Positions 56,333 through 64,000 of a stretch of 64,000 nucleotides of DNA are shown here, in pieces (within the stretch, counting starts at the first letter, position 1; each line of letters opens with the position of its first letter). Source of the DNA: Frigidibacter sp. ROC022 (GTDB lineage Bacteria > Pseudomonadota > Alphaproteobacteria > Rhodobacterales > Rhodobacteraceae); assembly GCF_024723735.1 (NCBI RefSeq), contig NZ_JANQDU010000001.1, positions 1,178,001-1,242,000 on the forward strand, written 5' to 3'. The translations under genes were made by a program, and so were the position numbers. A model generated the notes under the pieces. The model did no database searches, was not told the origin of the DNA, and saw only the letters and a program-made list of their open reading frames with translations.

Positions 56333-58765
56333 ATGACGAGCATCAGTAAAGGCGCCGCAGAGCGCCGGGGACATATTCGAAATCTGGCATTGCGATTGTG
56401 TGTCGTGCTGGCCCTCGGGCTGAGCATCGGCGCCGCTGCGGTTCCGGGTGCCGCGCAGGCCCAGAGCTATTCCTTCAACGCGGTGAAGATCGAGGGCAAC
56501 CAGCGCATCGAGCCCGCCACGATCCTCTCCTATGCGGGCATTCCGCGGGGCACGCCGATCAGCGCAGGGCAGATGAACGACGCCTATCAGCGGCTGGTCA
56601 ATTCCGGTCTCTTCGAGGCGGTCGAGCTCTCGCCCCAGGGCGGCACGCTGGTGATCCGGGTCACCGAATATCCAACCATCAACCGGATCAATGTCGAGGG
56701 GAACCGGCGGCTCAAGGACGATCAGGTGATGGAATTCATCCGGTCGCAGCCGCGCAAGGTCTATTCGCCCGCGGTGGCCGAGCAGGACGCGGCCGCGATC
56801 GTCGATGCCTATGAATCGCTGGGCCGCCTGGCCGCGACCGTGACGCCGAAGATCATTCGCCGCTCGGGCAACCGGGTCGATCTGGTCTTCGAGGTTGCCG
56901 AGGGCAAGGTGGTCGAGGTCGAGCGCCTGTCCTTCGTCGGCAACCGCGACTATTCCGACGCCCGCCTGCGTCGGGTGCTGGGCACCAAGCAGGCCGGCAT
57001 TTTCCGGCAGATCATCCAGAAGGACACCTTCGTTCCCGAGCGGATCGCCTTCGACAAGCAGGTGCTGCGCGATTTCTACCTGTCGCGCGGATACATCGAC
57101 TTCCGGACAAAGTCGGTGACCAGCGAATTCTCGCGCGAGAAGAACGCCTTTTTCCTGACCTTCCATGTCGAGGAAGGGCAATCCTACAAGTTCGGCAAGA
57201 TCACGGTGGTCTCGGAAATCCCCGAGGCCGACGCGAAGGACTTCGAAAGCCAGCTGAAGATTCGCCGCGGGGCGACCTATAGCCCGGCGCTGGTCGACAA
57301 TGTCATCAGCCGGATCGAGGCGCTGGCACTGAAGAAGGGGATGAGCTTCGTTCGCGTCGATCCCCGCGTCACCCGCCATGACCGCGACGCGACGCTGGAC
57401 ATCGAATTCGCCATCGTCCGGGGCGAACGGATCTTCGTCGAGCGGATCGACATCGAAGGCAACGCGACGACGCTGGACCGGGTGATCCGCAACCAGTTCC
57501 GGACCGTGGAAGGCGACCCCTTCAACCCGCGTGAAATCCGCGAGGCCTCGGAACGTATCCGGGCCCTTGGCTTCTTCTCCTCGACCGATGTGCAGGCCCG
57601 CCAGGGCACCGCCCCCGATCAGGTCGTCGTCGATGTGAATGTCGAAGAGCAGAATACCGGCTCGCTTTCCTTCGGGGCGTCGTTCAGCCAGGACAGCGGC
57701 GCCGGGGTGAACATCTCGTTCAGCGAGTCGAACTTCCTTGGCCGCGGCCAGGGGCTTCGGTTCGAGGTGCTGACGACCTCCAGTTCGTCGTCGTTCAACT
57801 TCAACTTCACCGAGCCGAATCTGCTGGGCCGCGACCTTGTCGGCGGGCTGGGGCTGAGCTACCGCGAGACCGAGAACTACAACTCGAACTTCAGCACCCG
57901 GACCGGCAAGTTCTCGCCCTCGCTGTCCTTCCCGATCAGCGACAACGGGCGCCTGAGCGTGCGCTATACGCTGGGCTATGCGGAACTCTTCGATGTCGAC
58001 AACGGCGATTCCGATGCCGACGGCTTCAATGATGGCGACATCGACCAGAACGGCGTGATCGACCCTTCCGAGACCGCCTCGGGTTCGTCCTTCATCCTGC
58101 AGCAGGAAGAGGCGCTTGGCCCGGCCTGGACCTCGAGCCTGGGCTATGGATACACCTATGACACCCGCACCGGCGGTCTCGACCCGCGCGGCGGAATCCT
58201 GCTGCGCTTCGGGCAGGACTTCAGCGGCCTTGGCGGCAACTCCAAGTTCATCAAGACCTCGCTTCAGGCCGCGGCCGAACGCCGGGTGGCGAATGAAGAA
58301 GTGACCCTGCGGGCGACCTTCGAGGGCGGCGCGCTCTACATGCTGGACGGCGAAAGCCGGTTCACCGACCGCTATCTTCTGACCTCGCAGCAGATGCGCG
58401 GCTTCGAATATGCCGGGATCGGGCCGCGTGACATGGCGGTCAGCAACCAGGACGCATTGGGCGGCAACTACTACTTCGTCGCGCGGCTCGAGGCTGAATT
58501 CCCGCTCGGCCTGCCCGAGGAATACGGGATTTCCGGCGGCGCCTTCTTCGATGTCGGCTCGCTCTGGGGGCTGGACAACGTGAATGGCGGCGCGACGGGC
58601 ACCGACACGGTCGATGACGGCTTCCATGTCCGTTCGTCGGTCGGGCTGTCGGTGTTCTGGAGCACCCCGATCGGGCCGCTGCGGTTCAACTTCTCGAAGG
58701 CGCTGAACAAGCAGGACTACGACCGGGTTCAGTCCTTCGATCTGTCGATCTCGACACGGTTCTAG
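56333..58765 (+). CDS. bamA: Outer-membrane protein assembly factor BamA
   Basis: Essential insertase for outer-membrane beta-barrels. The 810-residue protein has a signal peptide ending in GAAQAQ, five POTRA domains (about residues 45-440; for example FNAVKIEGNQRIEPATILSY and VERIDIEGNATTLDRVIRN) and a C-terminal 16-strand barrel. The conserved lid-lock region is in the barrel near residue 700, and the protein ends with the aromatic signal SISTRF. It lies in the alphaproteobacterial bamA-ompH-fabZ-lpxA order. Confidence 0.97.
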   Translation: MTSISKGAAERRGHIRNLALRLCVVLALGLSIGAAAVPGAAQAQSYSFNAVKIEGNQRIEPATILSYAGIPRGTPISAGQMNDAYQRLVNSGLFEAVELSPQGGTLVIRVTEYPTINRINVEGNRRLKDDQVMEFIRSQPRKVYSPAVAEQDAAAIVDAYESLGRLAATVTPKIIRRSGNRVDLVFEVAEGKVVEVERLSFVGNRDYSDARLRRVLGTKQAGIFRQIIQKDTFVPERIAFDKQVLRDFYLSRGYIDFRTKSVTSEFSREKNAFFLTFHVEEGQSYKFGKITVVSEIPEADAKDFESQLKIRRGATYSPALVDNVISRIEALALKKGMSFVRVDPRVTRHDRDATLDIEFAIVRGERIFVERIDIEGNATTLDRVIRNQFRTVEGDPFNPREIREASERIRALGFFSSTDVQARQGTAPDQVVVDVNVEEQNTGSLSFGASFSQDSGAGVNISFSESNFLGRGQGLRFEVLTTSSSSSFNFNFTEPNLLGRDLVGGLGLSYRETENYNSNFSTRTGKFSPSLSFPISDNGRLSVRYTLGYAELFDVDNGDSDADGFNDGDIDQNGVIDPSETASGSSFILQQEEALGPAWTSSLGYGYTYDTRTGGLDPRGGILLRFGQDFSGLGGNSKFIKTSLQAAAERRVANEEVTLRATFEGGALYMLDGESRFTDRYLLTSQQMRGFEYAGIGPRDMAVSNQDALGGNYYFVARLEAEFPLGLPEEYGISGGAFFDVGSLWGLDNVNGGATGTDTVDDGFHVRSSVGLSVFWSTPIGPLRFNFSKALNKQDYDRVQSFDLSISTRF

Positions 58766-58769
58766 GACG

Positions 58770-59375
58770 ATGCATCTGAAGCCGCGCCTTTTGCGTGTCG
58801 CGGCCCTGGCCCTGGTTCTGGCCGCTCCGGCATTCGGACCGGCCCGGGCGCAGGACGCCACCGCGCCGCCCCCCGGTCTGGGCTATCCGACGACCCAGGA
58901 TGTGCCCTCTCAGGTCCTGACGCTGGATCAGGAGCGGCTGTTTTCCGAGAGTCTGTTCGGCAAGCGGGTCACCGCCGAGATCGAGGACCGGGCCCGGGCG
59001 CTGGCGGCGGAGAACCGCAAGATCGAAGCCGATCTCGAAGCGGAAGAGCAGGCGCTGACCGAGGCACGCCCGACGCTTCCGGTGGAGGAGTTCCGCTCCC
59101 GCGCCGATGCCTTCGACGCCAAGGTGCAGAAGATCCGTGCCGAGCAGGCAGCAAAATCCCGTGCCCTCAACACGTTCCGCGATTCCGAGCAGCAACGCTT
59201 CGCGGCCGCACTGGGCTCGGTCCTGGCCGATGTCGCGCGGCAACGCGGCGCGCTGCTGGTGATCGACCGGCGCGTGGCGCTGATCTCGGCCGATTCGATC
59301 GACGTGACCGACGACGTGGTCGCAGCCATGGACGCCCGTCTCGGGGACGGGGCGGAAGGGGCCCCAAAGGAATAG
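58770..59375 (+). CDS. Periplasmic chaperone, OmpH/Skp family
   Basis: A 201-residue exported protein that follows bamA after four bases. It has a signal peptide ending in PARAQ, a short Pro-rich segment, then a conserved VLTLDQERLFSESLFGKRV and a long helical stretch (about residues 65-155) like the tentacles of Skp, which carries unfolded outer-membrane proteins. The C-terminal part (VLVIDRRVALISADSIDVTDDVV) matches the Skp body. Confidence 0.9.
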   Translation: MHLKPRLLRVAALALVLAAPAFGPARAQDATAPPPGLGYPTTQDVPSQVLTLDQERLFSESLFGKRVTAEIEDRARALAAENRKIEADLEAEEQALTEARPTLPVEEFRSRADAFDAKVQKIRAEQAAKSRALNTFRDSEQQRFAAALGSVLADVARQRGALLVIDRRVALISADSIDVTDDVVAAMDARLGDGAEGAPKE

Positions 59376-59437
59376 GTCAGCTTGTTCCCTCGGGATTGAG
59401 TTGGTATTGCGCCCGGACAACGAAAGGAACCCGGTAG

Positions 59438-59896
59438 ATGAGTGACGGTTTGGCCAGCGCCGACATCCAGTTGATCCAGCGGATCATTCCACATCGCTAC
59501 CCGTTCCTTTTGGTTGACCGGGTCGAAAGGATCGACGGCGACAAGAGCGCGGTCGGCATCAAGAACGTGACCATGAACGAGCCGCATTTCCAGGGCCATT
59601 TCCCGGGCACGCCGATCATGCCGGGTGTGACGATCATCGAGGCCATGGCGCAGACCGCGGCCGTGATGGTCGGGGTTGCCAAGGGTCTGGTGGACCGCCG
59701 CTTCCTGATCTATTTCATGGGTATCGACGCCGCCAAGTTCCGCCGCAAGGTGGTGCCGGGCGACCAGCTGCAACTGCATATCGAGACCAAGCGGGGCGGC
59801 GGCAAGATCTTCAAGTTCCATGGCCGCGCGACCGTCGAAGGCGAGCTGGCCGCCGAAGCGGAATTCACCGCGATGCTGGATCTGCCGAAAGACTGA
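59438..59896 (+). CDS. fabZ: 3-hydroxyacyl-[acyl-carrier-protein] dehydratase FabZ
   Basis: Dehydrates (R)-3-hydroxyacyl-ACP in fatty-acid elongation. The 152-residue hotdog enzyme has [11 protein letters not shown] and the active-site histidine and glutamate in [20 protein letters not shown] (His51 and Glu65 or close). AAAGGA precedes the ATG. It is followed by lpxA after four bases. Confidence 0.97.
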   Translation: MSDGLASADIQLIQRIIPHRYPFLLVDRVERIDGDKSAVGIKNVTMNEPHFQGHFPGTPIMPGVTIIEAMAQTAAVMVGVAKGLVDRRFLIYFMGIDAAKFRRKVVPGDQLQLHIETKRGGGKIFKFHGRATVEGELAAEAEFTAMLDLPKD

Positions 59897-59900
59897 TGCG

Positions 59901-60698
59901 ATGAGCATTCACCCGGACGCCCGGATACATCCCTCGGCCATCGTCGAGCCCGGCGCGGTGATCGGGGCCGATTGCGTCATCGGCCCGTTCTCGACCGTCG
60001 GGCCCGAGGTCACCCTTGGGGTCGGGGTGACGGTGAAGTCGCATGCGGTGCTGACCGGCTGGACCGAGATCGGCGCAGGCTCCGAGGTGTTCCCCTTCGC
60101 CACGGTGGGCGAGGTGCCGCAGGACCTGAAGTTCGAGGGCGAGCGGACCCGGCTGATCGTCGGTGAACGCTGCCGGATCCGCGAAGGCGCGACGCTGAAT
60201 ACCGGCACCAGGGGTGGCGGCGGAGTGACCCGGGTGGGCGACGACTGCCTGATCATGACCGGGGCCCATGTCGGACATGACGCCCAGGTCGGCAATCGGG
60301 TGGTGATGGCCAACCAGGCGGCTCTGGCCGGGCATTGCGTGATCGGTGACGACGTCATCATCGGCGGGCTTTCGGGCATCCACCAGTTCGTCCGGGTCGG
60401 TCAGGGCGCGATCATCGGTGCCGTCACCATGGTGACCAATGACGTGATCCCCTACGGGCTGGTGCAGGGGCCGCGCGGGCGGCTCGACGGGCTGAACCTC
60501 GTCGGCCTGCGCCGGCGCGGCGTGCAGCGGGCCGAGATCAGCGCCCTGCGGGCCGCCTTCGAGCGCCTGGCCTCGGATGAGGGCTCGTTCCTCGACCGCG
60601 CCCGCGCCCTGGGGGCCGAGACAGACAGCCCGCATGTGCGCCAGATCGTCGAGTTCATCCTCGGTCAGTCCGACCGCTCCTTCCTGACGCCGGAGTAG
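59901..60698 (+). CDS. lpxA: UDP-N-acetylglucosamine acyltransferase
   Basis: First step of lipid A synthesis: transfers (R)-3-hydroxyacyl from ACP to UDP-GlcNAc. The 265-residue protein is a left-handed beta-helix of hexapeptide repeats with the catalytic histidine in MTGAHVGHDAQVG and the GLSGIHQFVRVGQGAIIGA stretch, then a helical tail. The ATG at 59901 (MSIHPDARIHPSAIVEPGA) gives the standard start; the in-frame codons upstream overlap fabZ and are not homologous. Confidence 0.97.
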   Translation: MSIHPDARIHPSAIVEPGAVIGADCVIGPFSTVGPEVTLGVGVTVKSHAVLTGWTEIGAGSEVFPFATVGEVPQDLKFEGERTRLIVGERCRIREGATLNTGTRGGGGVTRVGDDCLIMTGAHVGHDAQVGNRVVMANQAALAGHCVIGDDVIIGGLSGIHQFVRVGQGAIIGAVTMVTNDVIPYGLVQGPRGRLDGLNLVGLRRRGVQRAEISALRAAFERLASDEGSFLDRARALGAETDSPHVRQIVEFILGQSDRSFLTPE

Positions 60699-60702
60699 CG
60701 CG

Positions 60703-61521
60703 GTGGCGGGGGCTGAGAATCCGGGCCGGGTGGCTCTGATCGCCGGGCAGGGGCGGTTGCCGGCGCTTCTGACAGCGCATCTGCAGGCCGAGGGCCGGGC
60801 CGTCACCGTTTTCGCACCGCAGGGCTTCACGCCGGAAGGGGTTGCCGCAGAGCTGTTCCGCTTCGAACATCTGGGCAGCCTGATCGCCGGTCTTGCCGCC
60901 GAGGGCTATGACAGTGTCTGCCTGGCCGGAGCGGCGCGGCGGCCGCGTTTCGATCCCGCCGCGCTCGACGCCGCCACGGCGCCGCTGGTGCCCCGGATCA
61001 TGGCCGCGATGGCGCAGGGTGACGATGGCTTGCTGCGCTTTGTCATCGGCCTGTTCGAAGAGGCCGGCCTGCAGGTCGTCGGTGCGCATGAGCTGATGCC
61101 GTCCCTGGTCGCGCTGCCGCCCGGACCGGCGCCCGACGCCGGGATGCAGAGCGATGCCGGGCGCGGTGCCGCGATCCTGGCCGCGCTCGGGCCGCTGGAT
61201 GTCGGGCAGGCCTGTGTCGTGGCGGGCGGCCATTGCCTGGGGATCGAGACCCTGCAGGGCACCGCCGCGCTGCTCGATTTCGTCGCCCGCAGCCGTGGCC
61301 TGCTGGACCTGCCGCCGGGCGGGGTGCTGGTGAAACGCTCGAAGCCCGGTCAGGACCTGCGCATCGACCTTCCGGCGATCGGCCCGGACACTCTGGACCA
61401 GGCCACCGCGGCCGGGCTGGGCGGGATCTGCGCCGAGGCGGGCCGGGTGATGTTTCTCGATCGCGACCGGCTGTTCGCCGAGGCGGAACAGCGGGGCCTG
61501 CGGATCTGGGCGAGCCCGTGA
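60703..61521 (+). CDS. lpxI: UDP-2,3-diacylglucosamine pyrophosphatase LpxI
   Basis: Cleaves UDP-2,3-diacylglucosamine to lipid X and UMP, replacing LpxH in alphaproteobacteria. The 272-residue protein starts at a GTG (60703). It has the N-terminal VALIAGQGRLPALL, the acidic catalytic region AHELMPSLVA, and the C-terminal VLVKRSKPGQDLRIDLPAIGPDT motif, in which the catalytic aspartates lie. It overlaps lpxB by four bases. Confidence 0.95.
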   Translation: MAGAENPGRVALIAGQGRLPALLTAHLQAEGRAVTVFAPQGFTPEGVAAELFRFEHLGSLIAGLAAEGYDSVCLAGAARRPRFDPAALDAATAPLVPRIMAAMAQGDDGLLRFVIGLFEEAGLQVVGAHELMPSLVALPPGPAPDAGMQSDAGRGAAILAALGPLDVGQACVVAGGHCLGIETLQGTAALLDFVARSRGLLDLPPGGVLVKRSKPGQDLRIDLPAIGPDTLDQATAAGLGGICAEAGRVMFLDRDRLFAEAEQRGLRIWASP

Positions 61522-62693
61522 CCCGCGTGTTTCTGGTCGCCGGAGAGCCTTCGGGAGACCGGCTGGGTGCGGCGCTGATGGCCGGGCTCCGGCAATTGCG
61601 CCCCGAGGTGGCTTTCCAGGGGGTCGGCGGCGCCGCGATGGGCGCCGAGGGGCTGGAGAGCCTGTTTCCGATGCAGGAACTCTCGGTCATGGGGCTGAGC
61701 GAGGTGCTGCCGAAATACCGCGCCCTGAAGGCTCGGATGGTGCAGACCGCCGACGCCGTGATCGCCGCGAGGCCCGATGTGCTGGTCGGCATCGACAGTC
61801 CGGACTTCTGCCTTCGGGTGGCGGCAAGGGTCCGCGCCGCGGCACCCGACATCCGCATCGTCCATTATGTCGCGCCCTCGGTCTGGGCCTGGCGACCGGG
61901 CCGCGCCGCCAAGATGGCCCGCCATGTCGATCAGGTGCTGACCCTTCTACCCTTCGAGCCGCCCTATATGGAAGCCGCCGGGATGCGGGCCGATTTCGTC
62001 GGCCATCCGGTGGTCTCGGACCCCTTGGCCGACCGGGACCAGATCGCCGGGTTCCGGGCCGAGGAGGGCCTGGGAGAGGCGCCGGTGCTGCTGGTTCTGC
62101 CCGGGTCGCGCCGGTCCGAGGTCACGCGGCTGATGCCGGTCTTCGGGGCCGCATTGCGACTGATCCTGGCGGCACGGCCGGGCACCCGTCTGGTGCTGCC
62201 GGCCGCCGCGCCGGTGGCCGAGGCGGTGATCGAGGCGGCCAGGGGCTGGCCGGGGCGGCCGTTGATCCTCGACCCGCGCGGCCAGGCGCCGGAGCGTGCC
62301 GCGGCACGCAAGCGGGCGGCCTTCGGGGCTGCAAATGCGGCGCTGGCCGCTTCGGGCACCGTCAGCCTGGAACTCGCCGCCGCCGATACCCCGATGGTCA
62401 TCGCCTATGATCTGCGCTGGCTGAGCTGGCAGATCATGAGCCGCATGGCCCGGGTGCCCTCCGTGACGCTGGTCAATCTGGTCTCGGGGTGCCGCGCGGT
62501 GCCGGAGCTGCTCGGGCCCGCCTGCCGACCCGAGCTGATCGCTCAGGCCGTGGCGGCGCTGCTGGGTGACGGCGCGGCGCAGGCGGCGCAGCGTCAGGCG
62601 ATGGCGGAAACCATGCAGGCGCTCGGAAGGGGCGGAGAGCCGCCGGGCCTGCGCGCGGCGCGGGCGGTGCTGGACGGGCTGGCGGCAGGCTGA
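61518..62693 (+). CDS. lpxB: Lipid-A-disaccharide synthase
   Basis: Joins lipid X to UDP-diacylglucosamine to give the lipid A disaccharide, on the inner face of the inner membrane. The 391-residue GT19 protein begins at a GTG (61518) overlapping the lpxI stop. It has VFLVAGEPSGDRLGAALM, QGVGGAAMGAEGLESLF, VAPSVWAWRPGRA, LPGSRRSEV and the C-terminal TVSLELAAADTPMVIAY. It converges with the PilP-like gene four bases beyond its stop. Confidence 0.97.
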   Translation: MTRVFLVAGEPSGDRLGAALMAGLRQLRPEVAFQGVGGAAMGAEGLESLFPMQELSVMGLSEVLPKYRALKARMVQTADAVIAARPDVLVGIDSPDFCLRVAARVRAAAPDIRIVHYVAPSVWAWRPGRAAKMARHVDQVLTLLPFEPPYMEAAGMRADFVGHPVVSDPLADRDQIAGFRAEEGLGEAPVLLVLPGSRRSEVTRLMPVFGAALRLILAARPGTRLVLPAAAPVAEAVIEAARGWPGRPLILDPRGQAPERAAARKRAAFGAANAALAASGTVSLELAAADTPMVIAYDLRWLSWQIMSRMARVPSVTLVNLVSGCRAVPELLGPACRPELIAQAVAALLGDGAAQAAQRQAMAETMQALGRGGEPPGLRAARAVLDGLAAG

Positions 62694-62697
62694 GGCG

Positions 62698-64000
62698 TCA
62701 GGTCTTCGAGGGCATCTTCAGCTTGTGCTGCCGGTTGCCCTTCACATAGATCAGCTCGGATTCCCCGATCGCCGCCACCTTTCCGCCGTCGAGCCGGTCG
62801 CCGATCTGGACCTTGACGTATTTGCCATTCGCCAGCCGGACCAGCGCCCGCCGGGACGAGGACGAGCCGTAGATCCCGATCAGGTTGATCTTCGACAGCT
62901 TGATCGCGTTCGGGACCGTCGCGGATTTGGCCACGCTTGCCTTGGTCGGCAGTTTCGGCATCACCGCGGCGGCGGCCTGCACCTTCGCGCCGCCGGCTTT
63001 CTTGGCCGGGGCCGGGGCAGGGGTCGCCACCACGGCGGCGGCGAGTTTCTCGATATTGCCGGGTTTCGGCTTTGGCAGCAGGGAGGTCTGCACCGCCAGC
63101 TTGGTTCCGGGAGCGAGTTCCAGCGCCACCTGCGCCACCGCGGCATTCGCCGCCTCGGCCACCGCATCCACCGCCGCCGCGTCCGGCACGCGCGAGGCCA
63201 GCGCCAGCTTCTCGATCACCGCGGGCCGCTGTCGCGGGCGCAGCCCGGCCAGTTCGACCCGCGTGCGGCCGCCGAGCGTGGCCTTTTCGTTCAGCTCCGT
63301 CAGATCCTCGGGTCGGGGCTTCGGCCGGATTTTCGGCACGGCCGGGGCGGCATCGGTCGCGGGGGTCGCCGCATCGGCGCCCGGCGTCTCGGGCGTCGCG
63401 GGCGGGTTGGCGGCTGCGGCGGCGGCTTCGGCCGATCCCGGGCGCGGCGCCGGGGTCACCGCCGGCTGGCCCTGGAAGATCAGCACCCCGTCCGGGTTCA
63501 GCGCACCCTCGGGCGTCGCCCGCACCAGACCGCGTTCGTCGAAATCGAACCGGGTTCCGGCGGGCGGCGGCGGCAGCTGGGTGAGCAGCCGCGCATCGCG
63601 TGACGGGACCGGCAGGGCTACGGCATCCTCGCCCTCGATCTGGGTGTCGATCGCCGCAACATAGAGATCATCGACCGAGTCGAAGCCCGGTTCGGGCAGT
63701 GGTTCCGGCGGCAGCACCCAGATGCCGGTGGCGGCATAGCGACGCTCGGCCACCTCGGGGGTCAGCTCTTCCAGAAGCTGCGCCGCGATCCGTTCGGCGG
63801 CTCCGTCGTCGGTGCCGACCAGTTCGGTCACCGGATCCTGCGGCAGGGCCGGGGTCTCGGGAACCGGCGCCACGTCCAGAGGGGCGCCCGCGTCCGGAAC
63901 CTCGGGTTCGGTCAGGGCGGCAAGCTCGGTCTCCGGTCCGCTGTCCTCGGCATCTGCCAGGTCGGTCTCGCCGGTGCCCGCACCGTCGATCTCGGCGCCA
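62698..64000 (-). CDS. Exported or envelope protein with PilP/GspC-like C-terminal domain (5' partial)
   Basis: The frame is open from the stop at 62698 to the window edge with no in-frame stop, so at least 433 codons are visible and the start lies outside. Most of the visible part is low-complexity, rich in Ala, Pro, Thr and Glu. The last 65 residues form a compact domain (LIGIYGSSSSRRALVRLANG and KVQIGDRLDGGKVAAIGESE) that resembles the small beta domain of PilP/GspC proteins, which link inner-membrane secretion or pilus platforms to outer-membrane partners. The assignment is a pattern match only; it lies downstream of, and convergent with, lpxB. Confidence 0.75.
   Translation of the reverse strand, partial: GAEIDGAGTGETDLADAEDSGPETELAALTEPEVPDAGAPLDVAPVPETPALPQDPVTELVGTDDGAAERIAAQLLEELTPEVAERRYAATGIWVLPPEPLPEPGFDSVDDLYVAAIDTQIEGEDAVALPVPSRDARLLTQLPPPPAGTRFDFDERGLVRATPEGALNPDGVLIFQGQPAVTPAPRPGSAEAAAAAANPPATPETPGADAATPATDAAPAVPKIRPKPRPEDLTELNEKATLGGRTRVELAGLRPRQRPAVIEKLALASRVPDAAAVDAVAEAANAAVAQVALELAPGTKLAVQTSLLPKPKPGNIEKLAAAVVATPAPAPAKKAGGAKVQAAAAVMPKLPTKASVAKSATVPNAIKLSKINLIGIYGSSSSRRALVRLANGKYVKVQIGDRLDGGKVAAIGESELIYVKGNRQHKLKMPSKT

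Noticed and set aside
56033-58861. A 942-codon open frame on the minus strand opposite bamA
   Set aside because: No recognisable domain; bamA motifs on the plus strand are unambiguous.

Overview
The window is a GC-rich (roughly two-thirds G+C) chromosomal segment from an alphaproteobacterium. The gene order pyrH-frr-uppS-cdsA-dxr-rseP-bamA-ompH-fabZ-lpxA-lpxI-lpxB, the paired DUF2852 proteins, the use of LpxI and FNR/SqrR-type regulatory signals together point to the order Rhodobacterales; the genus cannot be fixed from sequence alone. No rRNA, tRNA, insertion sequence, prophage or CRISPR array was seen. The first and last genes run off the window.

Layout. 1-7.4 kb: end of a cation/proton antiporter, the N-degron transferase bpt, an RDD membrane protein, two tandem DUF2852 proteins, a TehA/SLAC1-type transporter and guaB. 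7.4-12.6 kb (minus strand): a tightly overlapping operon phaC-fabI-[MaoC-Pta fusion]-ackA, linking polyhydroxyalkanoate, acyl-ACP and acetyl-phosphate metabolism. 12.7-19.3 kb (minus): a complete N-type rotary ATPase operon, atpD-C-Q-R-B-E-F-A-G. 19.4-24.3 kb: a lytic transglycosylase lipoprotein, a membrane VTT/flavin disulfide reductase fusion, a CDP-alcohol phosphatidyltransferase and a small membrane protein. 24.3-35 kb: MprF, then an operon for exported proteins (WD40-caspase, Memo-CapA fusion, MORN protein), with a secreted orphan protein divergent from it. 35-40.8 kb: prfC, a YeeE/YedE sulfur-transport pair with a SqrR-like operator, thioesterases, ssb, a second transglycosylase and an enoyl-CoA hydratase. 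40.8-48.8 kb: a peptide-type ABC importer with an AraC regulator. 48.9-62.7 kb: miaA and the divergent pyrH-to-lpxB cluster for nucleotide, ribosome-recycling, isoprenoid, phospholipid, outer-membrane and lipid A functions. The window ends in a PilP-like protein gene.

Main finding. The N-ATPase operon and the phaC-fabI-pta-ackA operon, adjacent and co-oriented, are each preceded by an almost identical FNR-type box (CTGACsCAGATCAA in the direction of transcription) and the same TATATT -10 hexamer. The spacing is the same at both, and it puts the box centre about 41.5 bases before the expected start site, the classical class II activator position. This suggests one oxygen-responsive energy module: acetyl-phosphate/ATP formation by Pta-AckA, carbon and electron storage in PHA, and an ATP-driven ion pump. 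This is inference from sequence; the family assignments are firm.

Other points of interest are the exported caspase/Memo-CapA/MORN operon, the SqrR-like site before the YeeE pair, paired 17-bp palindromes before the DUF2852 genes, an AraC regulator with a duplicated 16-residue motif in an added N-terminus, and two small genes (42 and 72 codons) inside the pyrH-lpxB cluster.
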